Source of the DNA: Chamaea fasciata
Taxonomy: Eukaryota; Chordata; Aves; Passeriformes; Sylviidae
Assembly: GCA_029207755.1 (NCBI GenBank)
Contig: JARCOQ010000005.1
Coordinates: 61,453,414 to 61,517,413 of the forward strand
Reading direction: 5' to 3'
Length of the DNA stretch: 64,000 nucleotides
Notes under the pieces: generated by a model
Told to the model about the DNA's origin: nothing
What the model saw: only the letters and a program-made list of their open reading frames with translations
Databases searched by the model: none
Made by a program: the position numbers and the translations under genes
Shown here: one piece after another, positions 32,456 through 45,413 of the stretch
Layout: each line of letters starts with the position of its first letter
How positions within the stretch are numbered: the stretch's first letter is position 1

Positions 32456-33879
32456 TAAAAAAAAAAAACCAACAACAAAAAATCACCCGCGATTCAAATT
32501 TTAAGGTAGGGGAACGGTTTGGTTCCTTCACCTTCGGCCAACAGTGCCGGGTGCTTCCATCGAGTTTAGTTCCCGTCCCTCTAACCTGTAGAGTGACCCT
32601 GGAGAGCTGTCACCAAGGCCAAAGGGCTTCCTGGTCGCCTGGGCTCCCGGAGAGCCCCCAACCGCAGGTGTCCGGCGGGACAGCGGCAACTCACCCGCAG
32701 CAGCGCCCAGCCCCGACGGCCCAGCCCAGGCAAGGCGCGGCGGCGCTTGGCGAGGAGCTGCCCTTGGAGTTCTCCCGCCGCCCTCGGGGCTCTCCCGCAG
32801 CCGCGGAGTGGGGCACCCACACAGTAGGGCCATACGCCCTTTTCGCTGGACATGCGGGTATCTTTCATCGCGTCGTTTCGCCGCCGCCTTTAACCCCGTC
32901 AGGCGGCCGCCCGCCCCCGGGTGTAATTTCTCAAGCTCGTAACTCCCCCGAGCCGGGCCCGGCGCCGTCGAGCCGCCGGGAGAGTGTGCAGCCTCCGCCG
33001 GACTCCCCCGCCGCTCCGCTGTGGGACACTAAGGGATGTAAGGGATGATTCCGGGGGGCTGTATCTGGCTTTTGGGGCTTGCCCTTCATCCCTCAGCCCC
33101 GCCGGCATCCAACAGCTCCGGGGGACCGGGGACAGCGGCACCGTGCCCCATCTCACCTCGGAGCAGTCGGGGCTGGCGAGAGGGCGGTGGCAGGCCGGGT
33201 GCTCGGGGCCAGCGCCCGGGGCCCCCCGAGGGGCGGCTGGGGCGGGCGGGGGAAGCTTTGCGGGCGACCCCGGGCGCTCACAGCGGCTTTCCTCAGCCGC
33301 AGCCCCCCCTAGTGACATCGGCGCGGTGAGTACGGGGCGCCGCCGGCGGGGCACAGCCCTCGCCCCGCTGCCCGGTCCCCGTGCCGCCCGCAGGGGCTGT
33401 CCCACGCAGGAGGATGCCGCCCGCTCGGGAGCGGCGTGCGGGGACGCGGGGCGCCGTGGATTTCCCGGGGGGCTGCCGAACTCCCTGCCCCGCCGCACCC
33501 CCGGGGAAGCCCCCGCCGCTCCGCTCAGGGCGCAGAACACCAAGGAAACAGTGATGCGTTCTTGGAGCGCAACTTTACCGCACAACTCAGTAAATATCCC
33601 TCTTCATTTCAGTGTTGGAGCCAGGCAAAACCTCCGCTGGTTTTCAGGCACTAGATAGATGAGATCCTTGGGACTTGAAGCTGAGACTTAGGAGCTGATC
33701 CAAAGCCCATTAAAATGAGCAGAAAGCCTTTCAGTGCTGTCAAGGACGTTGGGATTAGGCCCTTAAAGCAGTTTGTTTGAACCACGAAAAGCTGCTTCCA
33801 CTGCCTGGGTTGAAAACTTTGTGGCAGTGGCCAGATTTTAGTCTATCTTCTTATCAACATAAACAGGTGTTGCAGCAGT

Positions 33880-34050
33880 GGTGGGTGACCTTTGCTACGA
33901 GCTTGCCATTTAAAAAGCATCTAGCATATTAAGCACTGATTGAAGACAATTAATGGCTTTCATATCGTGGTTCAATTAATGAAATTACCAGTATTGATAA
34001 TAAATACTTGAATGCTAGTTGGGAATGGAGCTGTGATGTTTCAGAATGTA
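33880..34050. promoter_or_regulatory. RFX4: Candidate homeodomain-rich element
   Basis: Contains two copies of CAATTAATG, at 33947 and 33973, 26 bp apart in the same orientation. TATTAAGCACTGATTGAAG and GATAATAAATAC lie nearby. It sits just outside the CpG domain. An enhancer role is inferred. Confidence 0.35.
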
Positions 34051-34741
34051 TGTGTGATGCTAAAGTGTGCAATCTTAGGTCCCGATCTGTTAAATCCAAA
34101 CGAATGGTTGATTTTGCTTCTGAAAACTCTTTGTTTTGCTTATTACAACACAGTAAAGAGGAAACTTGCTATTGGCTTTTCCCTCTTACTTTCCTGGAGT
34201 ATTTTCCATACTTTTTTTATTCCAATAAAGGAAAAAAAGAGTATTGTTTTAGAACTTGTGTTTATAAAGGCTCTAACCTACTGAGCAGTTACGATGATCC
34301 TACAATCCTTTTGAATCCTAAATTTGATTTGATATGGAGATGCAGAAGAAATACCACTGGTCCTTTATATAGTTGAACCTGAATATTTGTCCTGTGTAAC
34401 TTTGTATCTTACAGGATTTTGCAAATGAAAGAAATGGAGCAGGGGAGGGAAAAACAAAAGTTTTCTTTCCTGCGAGCTGCAGAGTTTGTGCGGGCAATGC
34501 CTGCACGGCAGGACCCGATTCCTGGCAGCTCCCTCTGCCTTCAGCAGCAGCAGTAGAACAAGGGTCTAAACCCAGTTCCTGTCACTGGAGCGGGTTCATT
34601 CCTGAGGGGGGTTTAATAACTTTGTAAAATCTGTTGGGATTTTTTAGAGGTTTTAAAATGTGGTGAAAATTGCCTCGACCTAAGAAGTTAATCTTTTGAG
34701 TCTGACTCCGAGAAAATAATGATTTTATTTTTTATTTGTCT

Positions 34742-34755
34742 GCTAATTAATTAGC
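34742..34755. promoter_or_regulatory. RFX4: 14-bp palindrome with paired-type homeodomain site
   Basis: GCTAATTAATTAGC is a perfect palindrome containing TAAT-TA-ATTA, the P2-type dimer site of paired-class homeodomain proteins. It is in RFX4 intron 1. Confidence 0.4.
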
Positions 34756-34944
34756 TATAAAATTCTTAGGGAGAGGCAATTGTGGTATTTCTCCCTGCTC
34801 TGCAATATTTACCTGCAGCTAGGATCTTTAAAAGGATGGAAAGAAAAAAGAACTAAAACAGGGTTTTGCATAAGAAGAGCCATAGAACTGTAGGAAATTG
34901 TTTCATTTATTTAAGTTGCAGTTTATGGTTTACAGTCTTCAAGA

Positions 34945-35004
34945 TTTTTTTTTTTTTGTTTGGTTTTGGTTTTGGTTTTTTGTTTGTTTGTTTTTTGGTT
35001 TTTT
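34945..35004 (+). repeat. G/T-only tract (GGTTTT-like units)
   Basis: T-run followed by TTGG/TTTTGG and TTTG units. Low-complexity sequence. Confidence 0.88.
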
Positions 35005-37129
35005 GAGTGCAATCCTCATTACAAAAGGGACTCTGGATTCTGACAGACAAAACTTTTGGATGTGGACGGTAAAGAAACCTGTAGCCTCAACTGATCCATT
35101 TCAGGTGCACCTTTACTATAGTAAACATATATTGAGCAAAAGACCCTCTCAAAATTAGAAGGGACCATTTTGTGCTAAGACGCTTGTGATGCTGCTACAG
35201 CTGTCCAACAGAAAGTCATGAGAAGAGTATCCTGCTTCCATCAGGGTTGTTGGCTTGCTTGCCTTTAGGGAGTAAGGCTGGTTTTCAGCCGGCAATGCAG
35301 GGTCTGTGCAGGCAAGGAAGTTAGTGTAGTTGTAAAATCTGCAGTGTCTCTGAATGTAAACATCTTTGCATTTTGCTAGCTAATTTGCAGCTGGTTTGCA
35401 AGTTAGGACAGTCAAAAAGAGGTGCATCCTCTGGAATACTATTTCCATACATAGGATTTCAGCACAGCAAACTAAAGATCAAATCGTGGGATCACTGAAG
35501 TCTGTGTGGTGATGATATGTTAGCACCTCTTCAGATCAAGACTTTCGAAGAGGTGGCCTTCAATACAGCTGGGGCTTGATGGTTCATAACAATGCCTTGA
35601 GAGCAGTGGTGGGCTGTCATGTAACTAATACAAATATAAGGTCAGTCCTTTGGGGATACTGGATGTGACAATGGAGTCCAAATAATGATCTCACAATTCT
35701 GTGGGTGCTGAGGTTTGTGAATTTCTCAAGTTCACCTACTCGTCTGTTCCCCTGCATCTGTGCTGGATTTTCTATTTGTTTCATTGTGTGTGAAAATGAA
35801 TATCTGGTACGATCCAACCCTGCTGGAGCCCAGAGTCCCGGCAGCCAAGGGGATTTGATTGCTGACATACTGGTTAGGAAGATGGATAGTGTAAAGGATA
35901 TTTGATGGCTGAGTGATCCCATAGATAACGAGTGTAGGAAGGAAGAGTGTGTGGTGATGATTAAGGCAGTGGAGGCCTGTGTGGGTTTTTTAGGATATCT
36001 GGGCCGCTGGCATGTTTACACACATCTTTTAGATCCTGTGGAATTGAGTATATGTGCCAGGGAGTTTCTGGGAACTTTTAGAACTAATACGATTTGCTGT
36101 TAAAGATGGGTTCTGATCCTGCAGTGGCTCCACAAGGGAAACACCTGTTGAAGTCCATGTGTGTGCCTGAGAGAGGGCAGATGCTCAGGGTTAACGTGTA
36201 ATGATCCCTCCCCACAGCTGGAAATGCATAATAACTTAATTGTGGCTATTTTACATGCATAACTAGCACTACTGGCTTGCCTTCATTTATGTTTATTTTC
36301 TCTCAGGAGATTTGCAGCAAAAGTAGTTTATTAGCTATTAAATACTAGACAGTGTTAGAAATGGTGCGTAAAGTTGGTATCAGAGTCTTTCTTGCTTACT
36401 GCAAGAGCTGTAGTTTCATTCTCTCCATATAAACACATCTTGGATTAAATGTTTTCAATGATTCTTCCCTTTCTGATAAATTTGAAATCAGGAAAAAGTG
36501 GAGGGGGTTAAATAGAGCCTTGGCTCTTGACTGCACCCAGTAACAGAAAGCTCATTTGAAGCTTAGTTTGCCTCAAGCCTGAAATGTGAAATGTAGGGCT
36601 CGGTGCTGTCTTGTTTCCTTCACTTCAGCTACAGTTAAGCACCTTGTTTTCTTTTATTGGTAATTGAACTTAATTTCTCTGAGATGGAAGTTGTTGCAGG
36701 AACGAAGGAGTTGATTCACAGCTATGAACGATGTATTCATAATTAATTGTGCAGGACACCAAATATTATCATCAGAGCAAACAATATATTTTAGATAGCC
36801 AGAACATGCTCTGAATGACAGATTGCCTGAAACTTACAGCCCTGGGAATTAGAGGCATTCATTTCAGAGTAGTAGGCTGGGGACAAATGCTGGGATTTCA
36901 TCTCTCTTGGCTGGATGTAGTCACAGTCGGATGCTGCGATCATCACTCTGATCGACTTCACATTGGAGCTTTGGGTGTTCATGAACCCCATGGCAGGGAC
37001 TGAAACAATCAAAACCACAAAATCCTCTTCCCTAGGGGCTTTCATTTCCTTGCTGAGATTGTGTCTAGAAAAAAACCTGATATTTGCCTGGAAGAAAGGA
37101 CTACAAGTTTCAAGCTTTAAAATTACTGC

Positions 37130-37156
<27 letters not shown>
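37130..37156 (+). repeat. Poly-T run, 27 bases
   Basis: Uninterrupted T-run followed by AATTAAGG. Confidence 0.9.
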
Positions 37157-37160
<4 letters not shown>

Positions 37161-37573
37161 AAGGGATACCGTTGCTAGAAGTTGAAATACTTGTTGTCAT
37201 TCACCTTCTCTTCTCTCGCTTTTTAAACTTCCATTCCTTAGAATTATACTATCAGACTTGTTTCTTCAGCTGGTTTGGCTACTTGGGGCAAGACTTACAG
37301 ATGCTCATATTAGTCAGGCAAAATTCATTATATGAAAAAAAGTCTTATACACAAATATAAGTTTGCAAATGAGATCTACAGGTCAAAAAAGAAAAAAAAA
37401 AAAGGACAGGAGCTCTCTGTTCTTGTATAGGTCTGTATGTTCCGATCTAGCTTGTGCTATACTTGTAAAGCAGTAAAATACCAGAAATGCAGTGACAAGG
37501 GAAGTTTAGAAGTAGTGAGAAAACCCAAAAAGTAGAGGTACCATTAAATGCAATGTTAGAAAGGCTAACACCC

Positions 37574-37592
37574 TTTTTTTTTTTTTTTTTTT
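37574..37592 (+). repeat. Poly-T run, 19 bases
   Basis: Uninterrupted T-run after ACACCC. Confidence 0.9.
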
Positions 37593-38282
37593 AAATCCCT
37601 TCTAGACCACTTTTAATCGCTAAACTATTTCAGAAGTGTTTGGACTACCTCAGTTATAGCTGAGGAAAGGAAATACGGAGGGAGAGCCCCGTTCGTTAGT
37701 AGGGTCTCATGAGTGGTCATCCAGTGCTGTGTGGAATCTCCTGTGTTTCAGAGGTGCTTCACCCCCATGGTGGCAGCAATGCACACCTGAATCAAAAGAC
37801 CCCACAGAACATCCTTTTACAACTAAGGACACTTAAGCACCCTATGACAAAGGTGCAAACTGCTGCAAGAGACCAACAACTGTGTCAGAGGCCAAGTAGG
37901 AAAGGCTGTATGCTTTCCTAATATTCTAGGATCTCGCTGAAACAGACCACTTGTTGATTCAAATTCATAGATGGTTGTAGGAAGTAGACAAAATGCTACC
38001 CTTCAAAGGGGGAAAAAGTCCTCAACAACTTGACTTGTGTGGTTCTCATCCTCATCTGACATTCAGTTTAACCATGAGCATGTGGCAGGATGTTCTAATT
38101 AAGCAAATGAGTACTTGATGTCATTAGCTTCTAGGTACCCTACTCCTGTGTGTTGCCATCTCTGATGCTCAGAGGAAAGTAAAATCCTTCCTGCTCCTTT
38201 ACTCCTTAAGAAACTTAAGCAACATGGGGAAACAAAAATTCCTTGCTGGTCCTTAAGGTAACAGGGGCCTGATAGACACTGT

Positions 38283-38314
38283 AAAAAAACAAAACAAAAC
38301 AAAACAAAAAAAAA
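38283..38314. repeat. (AAAAC)n microsatellite
   Basis: Four AAAAC-like units flanked by A-runs. Confidence 0.9.
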
Positions 38315-41300
38315 GGTGCAAGGCACTATAAAACAGAGACTTGGTCCCAAATGCTGTGTGTCAGGGTGCAGCAGATCTGTGCTGTTCTGTGATGAGAGAT
38401 GCCTGCTCCTGCAATGTGTTTTCCTGGGTGCACGGGCTTGTGTGATGGTGGAGGGACTCACCCACCCCTCAGCACAGCCCTTCAGCTCCAGGTCTCTGTC
38501 TGCCAGACCAGGCTAAGCAGCAGGACAGAGATTTGCTGGCTAACAAGCTTGGCACCTCAGGGCCAGCAGGAAAGGAGCTGTGCCCAGTGCTGTGCGTGAG
38601 ACAGAGGTCTCACTGGGGGCAACATGATGCAAGAGACAGAGCAGGAATTCCCTGCATGACAGGTCTGAAAAATGTGCCTTGTGTAACCAAAAAGCTGTTT
38701 CTTTTGGGTCTCTTGGGGTTAAGGGTAGAATGAGCTATGTTTTTGTTATCCAGGGAAATTTGGCCTGATGAGAGGCAGAGTGCAAATTTGCTAAATGGTG
38801 TGTTGTGTTTACACACCAACCTCTGTTCCAGCTTGGTTTCCTGGGTGTTCACTGTGTGACACCAAAATGTCCTACCTCAGAGGAGGAGAGCTTAAGAGAC
38901 TTCCAAGGTCGATGGCAGAACAAGGCAGCTGCCAGGTGAGATTTACTCCATGTGTTGTGCAGGCTGAAAGCAGGGACTGTTCTCTGCTGGCTGCTGTGCT
39001 TCTCTGTAAACTGTGCCTGTGCTTGCTTTTTCCCAAGCAGTGGCAGTAACACATCCTGCTGGTTGGACTGCTGGGCTAGCAAAGGTTTTCCAGAGCTGGA
39101 ATTCACATTCCTATCCTAAATGTAGAGTCACGGTGACAATACTGATGTAGGGGCCCCTCTAATGCAAACATTTTTTGAAAGTGAGTTGTGGTAGGGGCAG
39201 CAAATGGCCTCCATTGTAATGAGGTGGGGAGGACTGCATTTACAGAGCAGTTTAATCACACGGATGGAGCAGTGCGTTCACCTCTCCTCCTTGCTGGGTC
39301 ATTTCCACTTTGAGCTCTGCAAACAGACCGTCTATTGAGCAGTTAGTATTCAGTGTTGAATATTCAATACTAGACTCTTGTTTTGGTGAGTCTTGGGCAA
39401 AAAAAGAAGGAGGAAAGAAGACTTCTCTTTTTTCTCATGTTCCCTCCCTGAGTTTGCTTTGCGTATTGTTCAGAGGAGACTGGAGTCTTCTCAGAAGAGC
39501 CAGGCTCCTAGTTTTAAAAGCACTGGTCTACTTTCACAGTACTTTCTAAAGGAAGGGAAGACAGTTTGGAAGGGACTAAATTCATACAAGCTTTACAAAT
39601 CTGTAAGTCTGGGCACATCAAGACTTAGAGATGTCTTTTTGTCAACCATATTTACACTGTAAAGCCGACAGCATGAAATGCTAGTTCTATATACACAAAT
39701 TAGTTCTTGGGGGGTTCGAGTCTTTGAGGGTGGGGGAGTGTTACAGTGGTTTGTTAATGTCCTCTCTGCTAGTTTTGGTAGGCAGATACTCTCTGTGTTT
39801 ATTCTGAGAGAAACTGTGTTCATTTGTTTCTGTCTGGTGTGCCATATTTATCCACAAAATGGGTGTGAATGATACGATGGCTGTGTCCTTTGACAGTAGG
39901 GAGCAACATCTAGATTTGGAATAGATATCCATAAAGGGGGGAAAAGGGGCCACCATCTGAGTAGATGTAGTATCTCTATCCTCTGGTGCACGCTCTTTTT
40001 CAGTCAAGTGATTGTTTCTTTCCTACTGCTACAATTATGTCCTAACACCTGACTCATGTATTCTGTGCACATTTGGGCCTGTCTTCTCATGTTCTTTCAG
40101 CCTGCTCAACTGGATGCTGTTTCTAATGAGAAATATTTACTGTAGCCTCATTCCTTTGGGAGCTGACCTCTTTTCTCCTGATCAAAAAAAAAAAAAAAGT
40201 CTCTATAGTTACTTTTCCTTCTATCCTTTATTTCTGATCATGCCCTTTTCTTTCTCATTCATTCTTTTGTTTCCTTTCCCTTTCTTTCTCACCTCCTTTC
40301 CAACAACCAGCCTTGTCCCTCCTCTCTCTCCCCCCTGAGCCCCCCAACCAGTGTTTTGTGTATCCCCCACCCATATCTCACATCTTTTCATTTTGTCATC
40401 TTTGTGGGCCTGTCTTACTGATGTACTACCATCTCTGTGCCAAATTGGCCTGTCTACTGGATTCATCAGCTTCTGAGGCAGAGGGAAGCATTTCATGGGT
40501 ACTCGATGCAAATTCTGTTTCTTGAGCCACAGCTCTCCTGCTCAGCCAAATGATTCCAGCCCTGTGTAATAACAAAGCAGAGCTGAACTAAGGATTTGAG
40601 GACTCCATGTCTTCTCACACACGCTGGTGAGCCAAGGGGCCATGGCAGCAGCTGGGAATTTCCAATCCAGAAGTTAGGGAGCAGAGACTACTGCAGGGTG
40701 TAAGAGATGGGAGAGGTACCCAGAATTTAAGGCTCTATGAGCTCACTTGTGTGTCTCACATTAATTCTAGAACATAAGAAGTTAGTGGAATATGGGGCAA
40801 AAAGGGTATGAATAGACTCTGAGCTTTATTCTGGGGAAGAATAGGTCTGGCAATGATCAAGAGGTGTGTGTGTATTTCCTTGGAAGGAAGCATTGCAGTT
40901 AAATTGGAGACAACGATAGCCTTTCCACTGAGTCATGCAGCAGACCCTAAAGGACTCAGGAGCCATAACCCATCCCATTGTGGAAGCATGAGGGTACACT
41001 TTGCTGCCTGCAGGGTTGGTGCTTGGAAGGCACAGGATGTGGGTGATGGTCTTACTGGTGAAAAGATTGGCTGTATGCAGCACAGCCATGTAAAGTTCAG
41101 CCCTGGGGGAGCTGAATTGGTCAGGTACCGGTGTCACTAAGGGGATGTGAGGAAATGTCACCACACTGAAATTGGACCAAGTGAACTTTGCTTTGCTGCT
41201 GAAGGAGGAATGGCCTTGATGAAGCAAAAGCCAAGTGGCCATTTAGTGGTCTGGTGAAACTTACTTTTCAAAATGAAACAGTAGATAGCATCTGTGTGTG

Positions 41301-43124
41301 ACTGGGAGAGGGAAAGGGCTACTCCTAATTAACACACATACGGAGTTGGAAATGCAATAGCAGTATGCTATGTGATTCCAGAGAAGGGGGCAGATAGGAG
41401 TTCCTTGTCCAATCCAGGATAGAGGTTTCCCTAAACACCAGAATCAATATGCAGATGTATCTTGTATTATAGGGCTTCTGAAGCTGTTTTATACATTTGG
41501 GATGCACTTTTTCAACAAGGAATATTGTTGACAGACTACTTAAATGAAAGCATCACATTGAGATGAACTTCTGCACAGTGCACAGCATAAGAACAGCATA
41601 AATTCCAGCTTTTCTGCCCAAGTATTCTGGAGGAGTTAAAAAATTATTAACTCTGGTGCTTTTTGTTATTAGTTTAAGCATGACATGTCAATTTTTAATA
41701 CATTTTATCAAATAGTCTAGTAGAAAATCAATCCTAGGTGTGAAGATCTGGCTAAAAAAACCAAAAGAGCTCTCTCACACTCAAGAGAGCTATTCTTTGC
41801 ATTCTTATGTTATCATGGTGAATCTTCACAATGGTTTACCAGAATCATGAGTCAAAGAAAAAGAACAAAAACATTCCTGCCAACATCTACAAAGTGCCCT
41901 GGACCAATGTCCATTAACCCTGAAGTAGTTCCAATAGAATTGTATGCCAAGAAACGAGAACAAAAGAAAGGACTGCAACAAGAGTGCCTGACATTTCCCC
42001 CTGTTGGAAATGAAATAAAAAGTTAGATTAGCAAACAAAACACTGAGGTATCTGGCAGCTTGTCAGGGTAGTGGCTCTGCCATCTGCACCAAGGCCATGT
42101 GTCACTGTCATCCCTGAGGAGCAGGTCTCTTGGAAGAACAGAAGATGGCTATGCAGGACCAAAGAGGACACTGGCATGATTTCCTGTGGAGCTTGAGGAT
42201 GTTCCTGACAGCTCGCACACACTGACTGAAGGGTGTGTGCCTTGCCAGCTCTGAATGAGGCAGCAAGGAGCAAAACCAGGCTCTGTGTGGCAGGTCCTCC
42301 ACACGGTTAGAGAGAGGCTGGTTTGTGAACTAGGAATGTCTGTGTGCTGAAGCAGTCACAGGGAACAGCAGCTGGACAGTGACCCTTATATGGTCTCACA
42401 AACCTTTAAGTTGGCAGTGGAAAGGAGGGACATTTTGATTACATCACCTCTGAAAACCTAAATCTTAGAAAATTGTTGTGTGATTGGCTGTCCCACGTAG
42501 CTTGTTCTGCTTGATTTTAGTTAATTTTGGTAAGTTCAATGCCCTCAATGGGAGCCAGTGACTGCCAAGCCCTGTCATGTCTCAGACACAGTTGTTCATA
42601 ACAATGTTCAGACCCTAAGCAAGGTCTTGTTTATATGTCTTACTTTTGCAGAAGACTGAGGCTTTGTAGAAAAAGTGGGGTTTTTTTTCCTTTCTTTCAA
42701 GCAGTGTGGTTCTTCAAAAGCTTTAAATGTGCCAAACCTGTAAACAACCTGCACAGCACTCCTGCAGCATTACACTTCTCAGGTGGCAGATGTGCCTGTA
42801 GCCAGCAGTGCTGTGCTGCAAGGTGTGAGAGGGATACAGAACATGAATCCTTGCTTCTACTCAGACCAGATGTTGTATACAGCAGGTACTAGAATAGGTC
42901 TCTATTAATTTGATCGTCAGACTTCAGGTTTATCTCCTAATCGTTACTCCTGAGAGAAAGGGATCGTCTCTTTTGCCTCTAAGGGACTGTTCTAAACTAG
43001 TAATTTGTCTTACAAGCTGATATGACCAATTGCCCTAAGACATTGAAGTGTTAGTAGTCTTCACTTGCATTCATCAAAATATTACATGCACTGGTTCATT
43101 TTTCCTTACCTTCATTCAGATAGC

Positions 43125-43190
43125 ATTTAGAAATTAGATTTGCAGCACTAATTTAGAATCTAAATGTCTAATTTAGAAATTAGATTTGCA
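43125..43190 (+). repeat. 20-bp exact direct repeat, 46-bp period
   Basis: ATTTAGAAATTAGATTTGCA occurs at 43125-43144 and again at 43171-43190. The spacer holds a further partial copy (AATTTAGAATCTAAAT). A third GGATTTGCAGCTA follows at once. It looks like a small local duplication. Confidence 0.85.
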
Positions 43191-45366
43191 CGGATTTGCA
43201 GCTAAGGGATGGCCAAAGCAGGCAGGCTGCTCAGACATTATGAATTTAACAGCTGTAGAGGTTAAAAGTTGTCTGTTCACAGTAATGGTGTAACATGGAG
43301 AGCATGAACAGAGAGTTTTTGGGGTGCTGGCATGTGTCAGGCCATGTTCAGCAACATCAGCTCTGCAGAGAAAAGCTCAGTGGGTTGTGCAAACCTCAGC
43401 ACTTACTCTGAGACAGACAACAGAAGAAGCTGTCAGGGCAGTGATGGTTTCCTTAATAAGAAAAGACTCTCCTGTTGGTACTATGGGCTTTCAAAATGGA
43501 AATGGGAGGTTCCAAGACCTTCAGTCAGCCTCTTGAGCTTTTGAGTTACTGCATTTACCTGCTAAATCGGCTGTTAGAAACCATTTTCTCTTGGCCTCAC
43601 AGATCAGATGAGCAGCTAGACAGTGTTGCTGGCCAGCTTGGTACTGAGACACTTGGCAAAGAGATGCTGCAGGAAGAGATGAGTAACTCTTCCCCCTGAG
43701 AACATTGAACAAATAACTCATAGGGGTGTTAAGACTCCATATGCATGAGAGGAGTTCCTCCTCTGTCACTGGAACTGTAAAATTAAGTCTGTCCTCACTG
43801 CTAAATATTCATTTTTCTGGTAGGACCTCTTATAAACCCACTAAAATTTGGTAGTTTCTTTATTATTTGCATTATCTACTTTTAGATAACTTTGCTCACA
43901 GTTACTTACAAGTTTGGTTTTTTTTAATTTGCCTTGAGAAGCTGGGCCAAAAAATTACAAGAGCAATCATGAATAAAGATAAGGAGCTGGGCTATTGCAG
44001 CTGTGCCATCCAAGTTAGTATGTAGCTCAGGCAGTGGTTTGGGTCCTAGCAAACCTCACATTCCTTTTCCAGTGATAACTCTGTTTCAGTGATGAGCAAA
44101 CTTATGTGGAAGAAGGGCTGGTCTGTGTGTAGCTCCCAAAGTAAATTGTCATGCTTGTTTGTGACTTTAAAGTTTGAATATGAGAGTCAATCTAGAGCTG
44201 AAAGCACGAGAGGGTTTTTCATGAAATTGCTATGGCTTTGGTGAAAGAGATGGTGGTGCAAATATTGTCATTACCAAAGCCTTGGCTATCTCTCTAGGAC
44301 GTGGGGATTCTCATCTCATACACTTTCACAAAAATAGCGATTGCCAAGATAAGACCTCAGATGGATCAGAGGATATGGCATAACTGTGGAAACCCAGTAC
44401 TGTTTGTACTGCTGTAGGGAATGAGGTGAGCAAAATGCAGCTCAGATTAGATGACCACAGAGCTTTATTCTGCTCTTAAAACCTCTTAATCTCCCTTCAG
44501 GACACACACACACATACTCACAGGGCTGTAGCCAGCAGCTCTGGGTACACTGCGTTCTAAGCTGTGTGGCAGGTCCTCCAGCAGCTGTGGCCACAGTGGC
44601 TCACAAAGGCCAGAAGAGGCTGTGATTACAGGTGGTGCTGTTACTGCAGCTACTCTTGACCCTCCTGGCAGGACAGCAGGAACAGAAGCCACTGTGGCTG
44701 TGATCAGACCCGTCTCCTCTTCTCTGCAGAGAGGAGCCTGAGTGGCTCTTGCTACAGTACGCCCATGTGTGAGTAATGAGTGCTTTGGGCTGCAAATATA
44801 CTTAGCTAATAACCATTGCACAAACAGGCAGTAATTATTTCATTAACTGTACTGGCAGCACACAGGCTCCTCTGCTGTATCACCTCAACTTAGGCTCTGG
44901 AGGGAGAAGCCTTTCAAAGATGTCTTCTAGAAGCAAGGCTTTCCTTCGGAAGGAGAAAACATGTCAAAATAATTTGTCAAAGTATATTTAAAGCACATTT
45001 CTGCTTCTCATTTCTGATAGTTCATGTAAGTTCCTGCCCTTGAACAGCTCTTGTGTGTCTCTGTCTCGGAACTCCCAGGCCTGCCCCCCCAGCTCAATCT
45101 TTGAAACACCATGCAAAAAAATTATGCTGCTTGTTGAAAAGAAGTGGCTTGGTCGGGATAGGGTGAAGCTTCACAGGCTCTACCCAGTTTTGAAGACAGG
45201 TTCAGTGGAAACTTCTCTTGGTAAAGGTGTAGTGGGCACATGGAATGGAAGTGAAATACTCTGCTGCTTGAGTCTTGGTGTTCGGGATCAAAAAGAGAAG
45301 AGGAAAAATTAGGGCCAGAAATAGTTCCATAGATATTTTAAATTCATCTTTCAGCATTTAATTTGG

Positions 45367-45368
<2 letters not shown>

Positions 45369-45399
<31 letters not shown>

Positions 45400-45413
45400 T
45401 GGTGGTGGTGGTG
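45369..45413 (+). repeat. 30-T run followed by (GTG)n
   Basis: Thirty consecutive Ts (45369-45398), then GTGGTGGTGGTGGTG. Compound microsatellite. Confidence 0.92.

Larger units (their letters stand above)
27440..33560. promoter_or_regulatory. RFX4: CpG-rich domain around the RFX4 start
   Basis: The base composition changes abruptly near 27440 and again near 33560. Inside are dense CpG blocks at about 27440-28720, 29250-29400, 30185-31210, 31300-31850 and 32500-33550. They are separated by AT-richer islands at about 29690-30060 (the proximal promoter) and 32150-32460. The domain spans upstream sequence, exon 1 and the first 3.3 kb of intron 1. A multi-kilobase CpG domain over a developmental transcription-factor start is typical of Polycomb-regulated genes; that role is inferred. 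No protein-coding frame within it is credible apart from exon 1. Confidence 0.85.

Noticed and set aside
27389..33658. Many long Ala/Arg/Pro/Gly-rich open frames on both strands
   Set aside because: They overlap in several registers and follow GC content. They have no recognisable domain and are stop-poor because the DNA is CpG-rich.
39711..39721. tRNA-like B-box (GGTTCGAGTCT) near a Pol III subunit gene
   Set aside because: There is no matching A-box at the right distance, and the flanking bases do not form a T-arm (GGGG faces TTTG), so it is not a tRNA gene.
40853..41140. MIKR-starting frame considered as an alternative RFX4 first exon
   Set aside because: Only the first four residues recall an alternative mammalian N-terminus; the rest does not match, and no donor in the right phase was found.
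41768..41791. 8-bp inverted repeat AGCTCTCT/AGAGAGCT
   Set aside because: The stem is short and low in complexity, and it does not extend; chance is likely.
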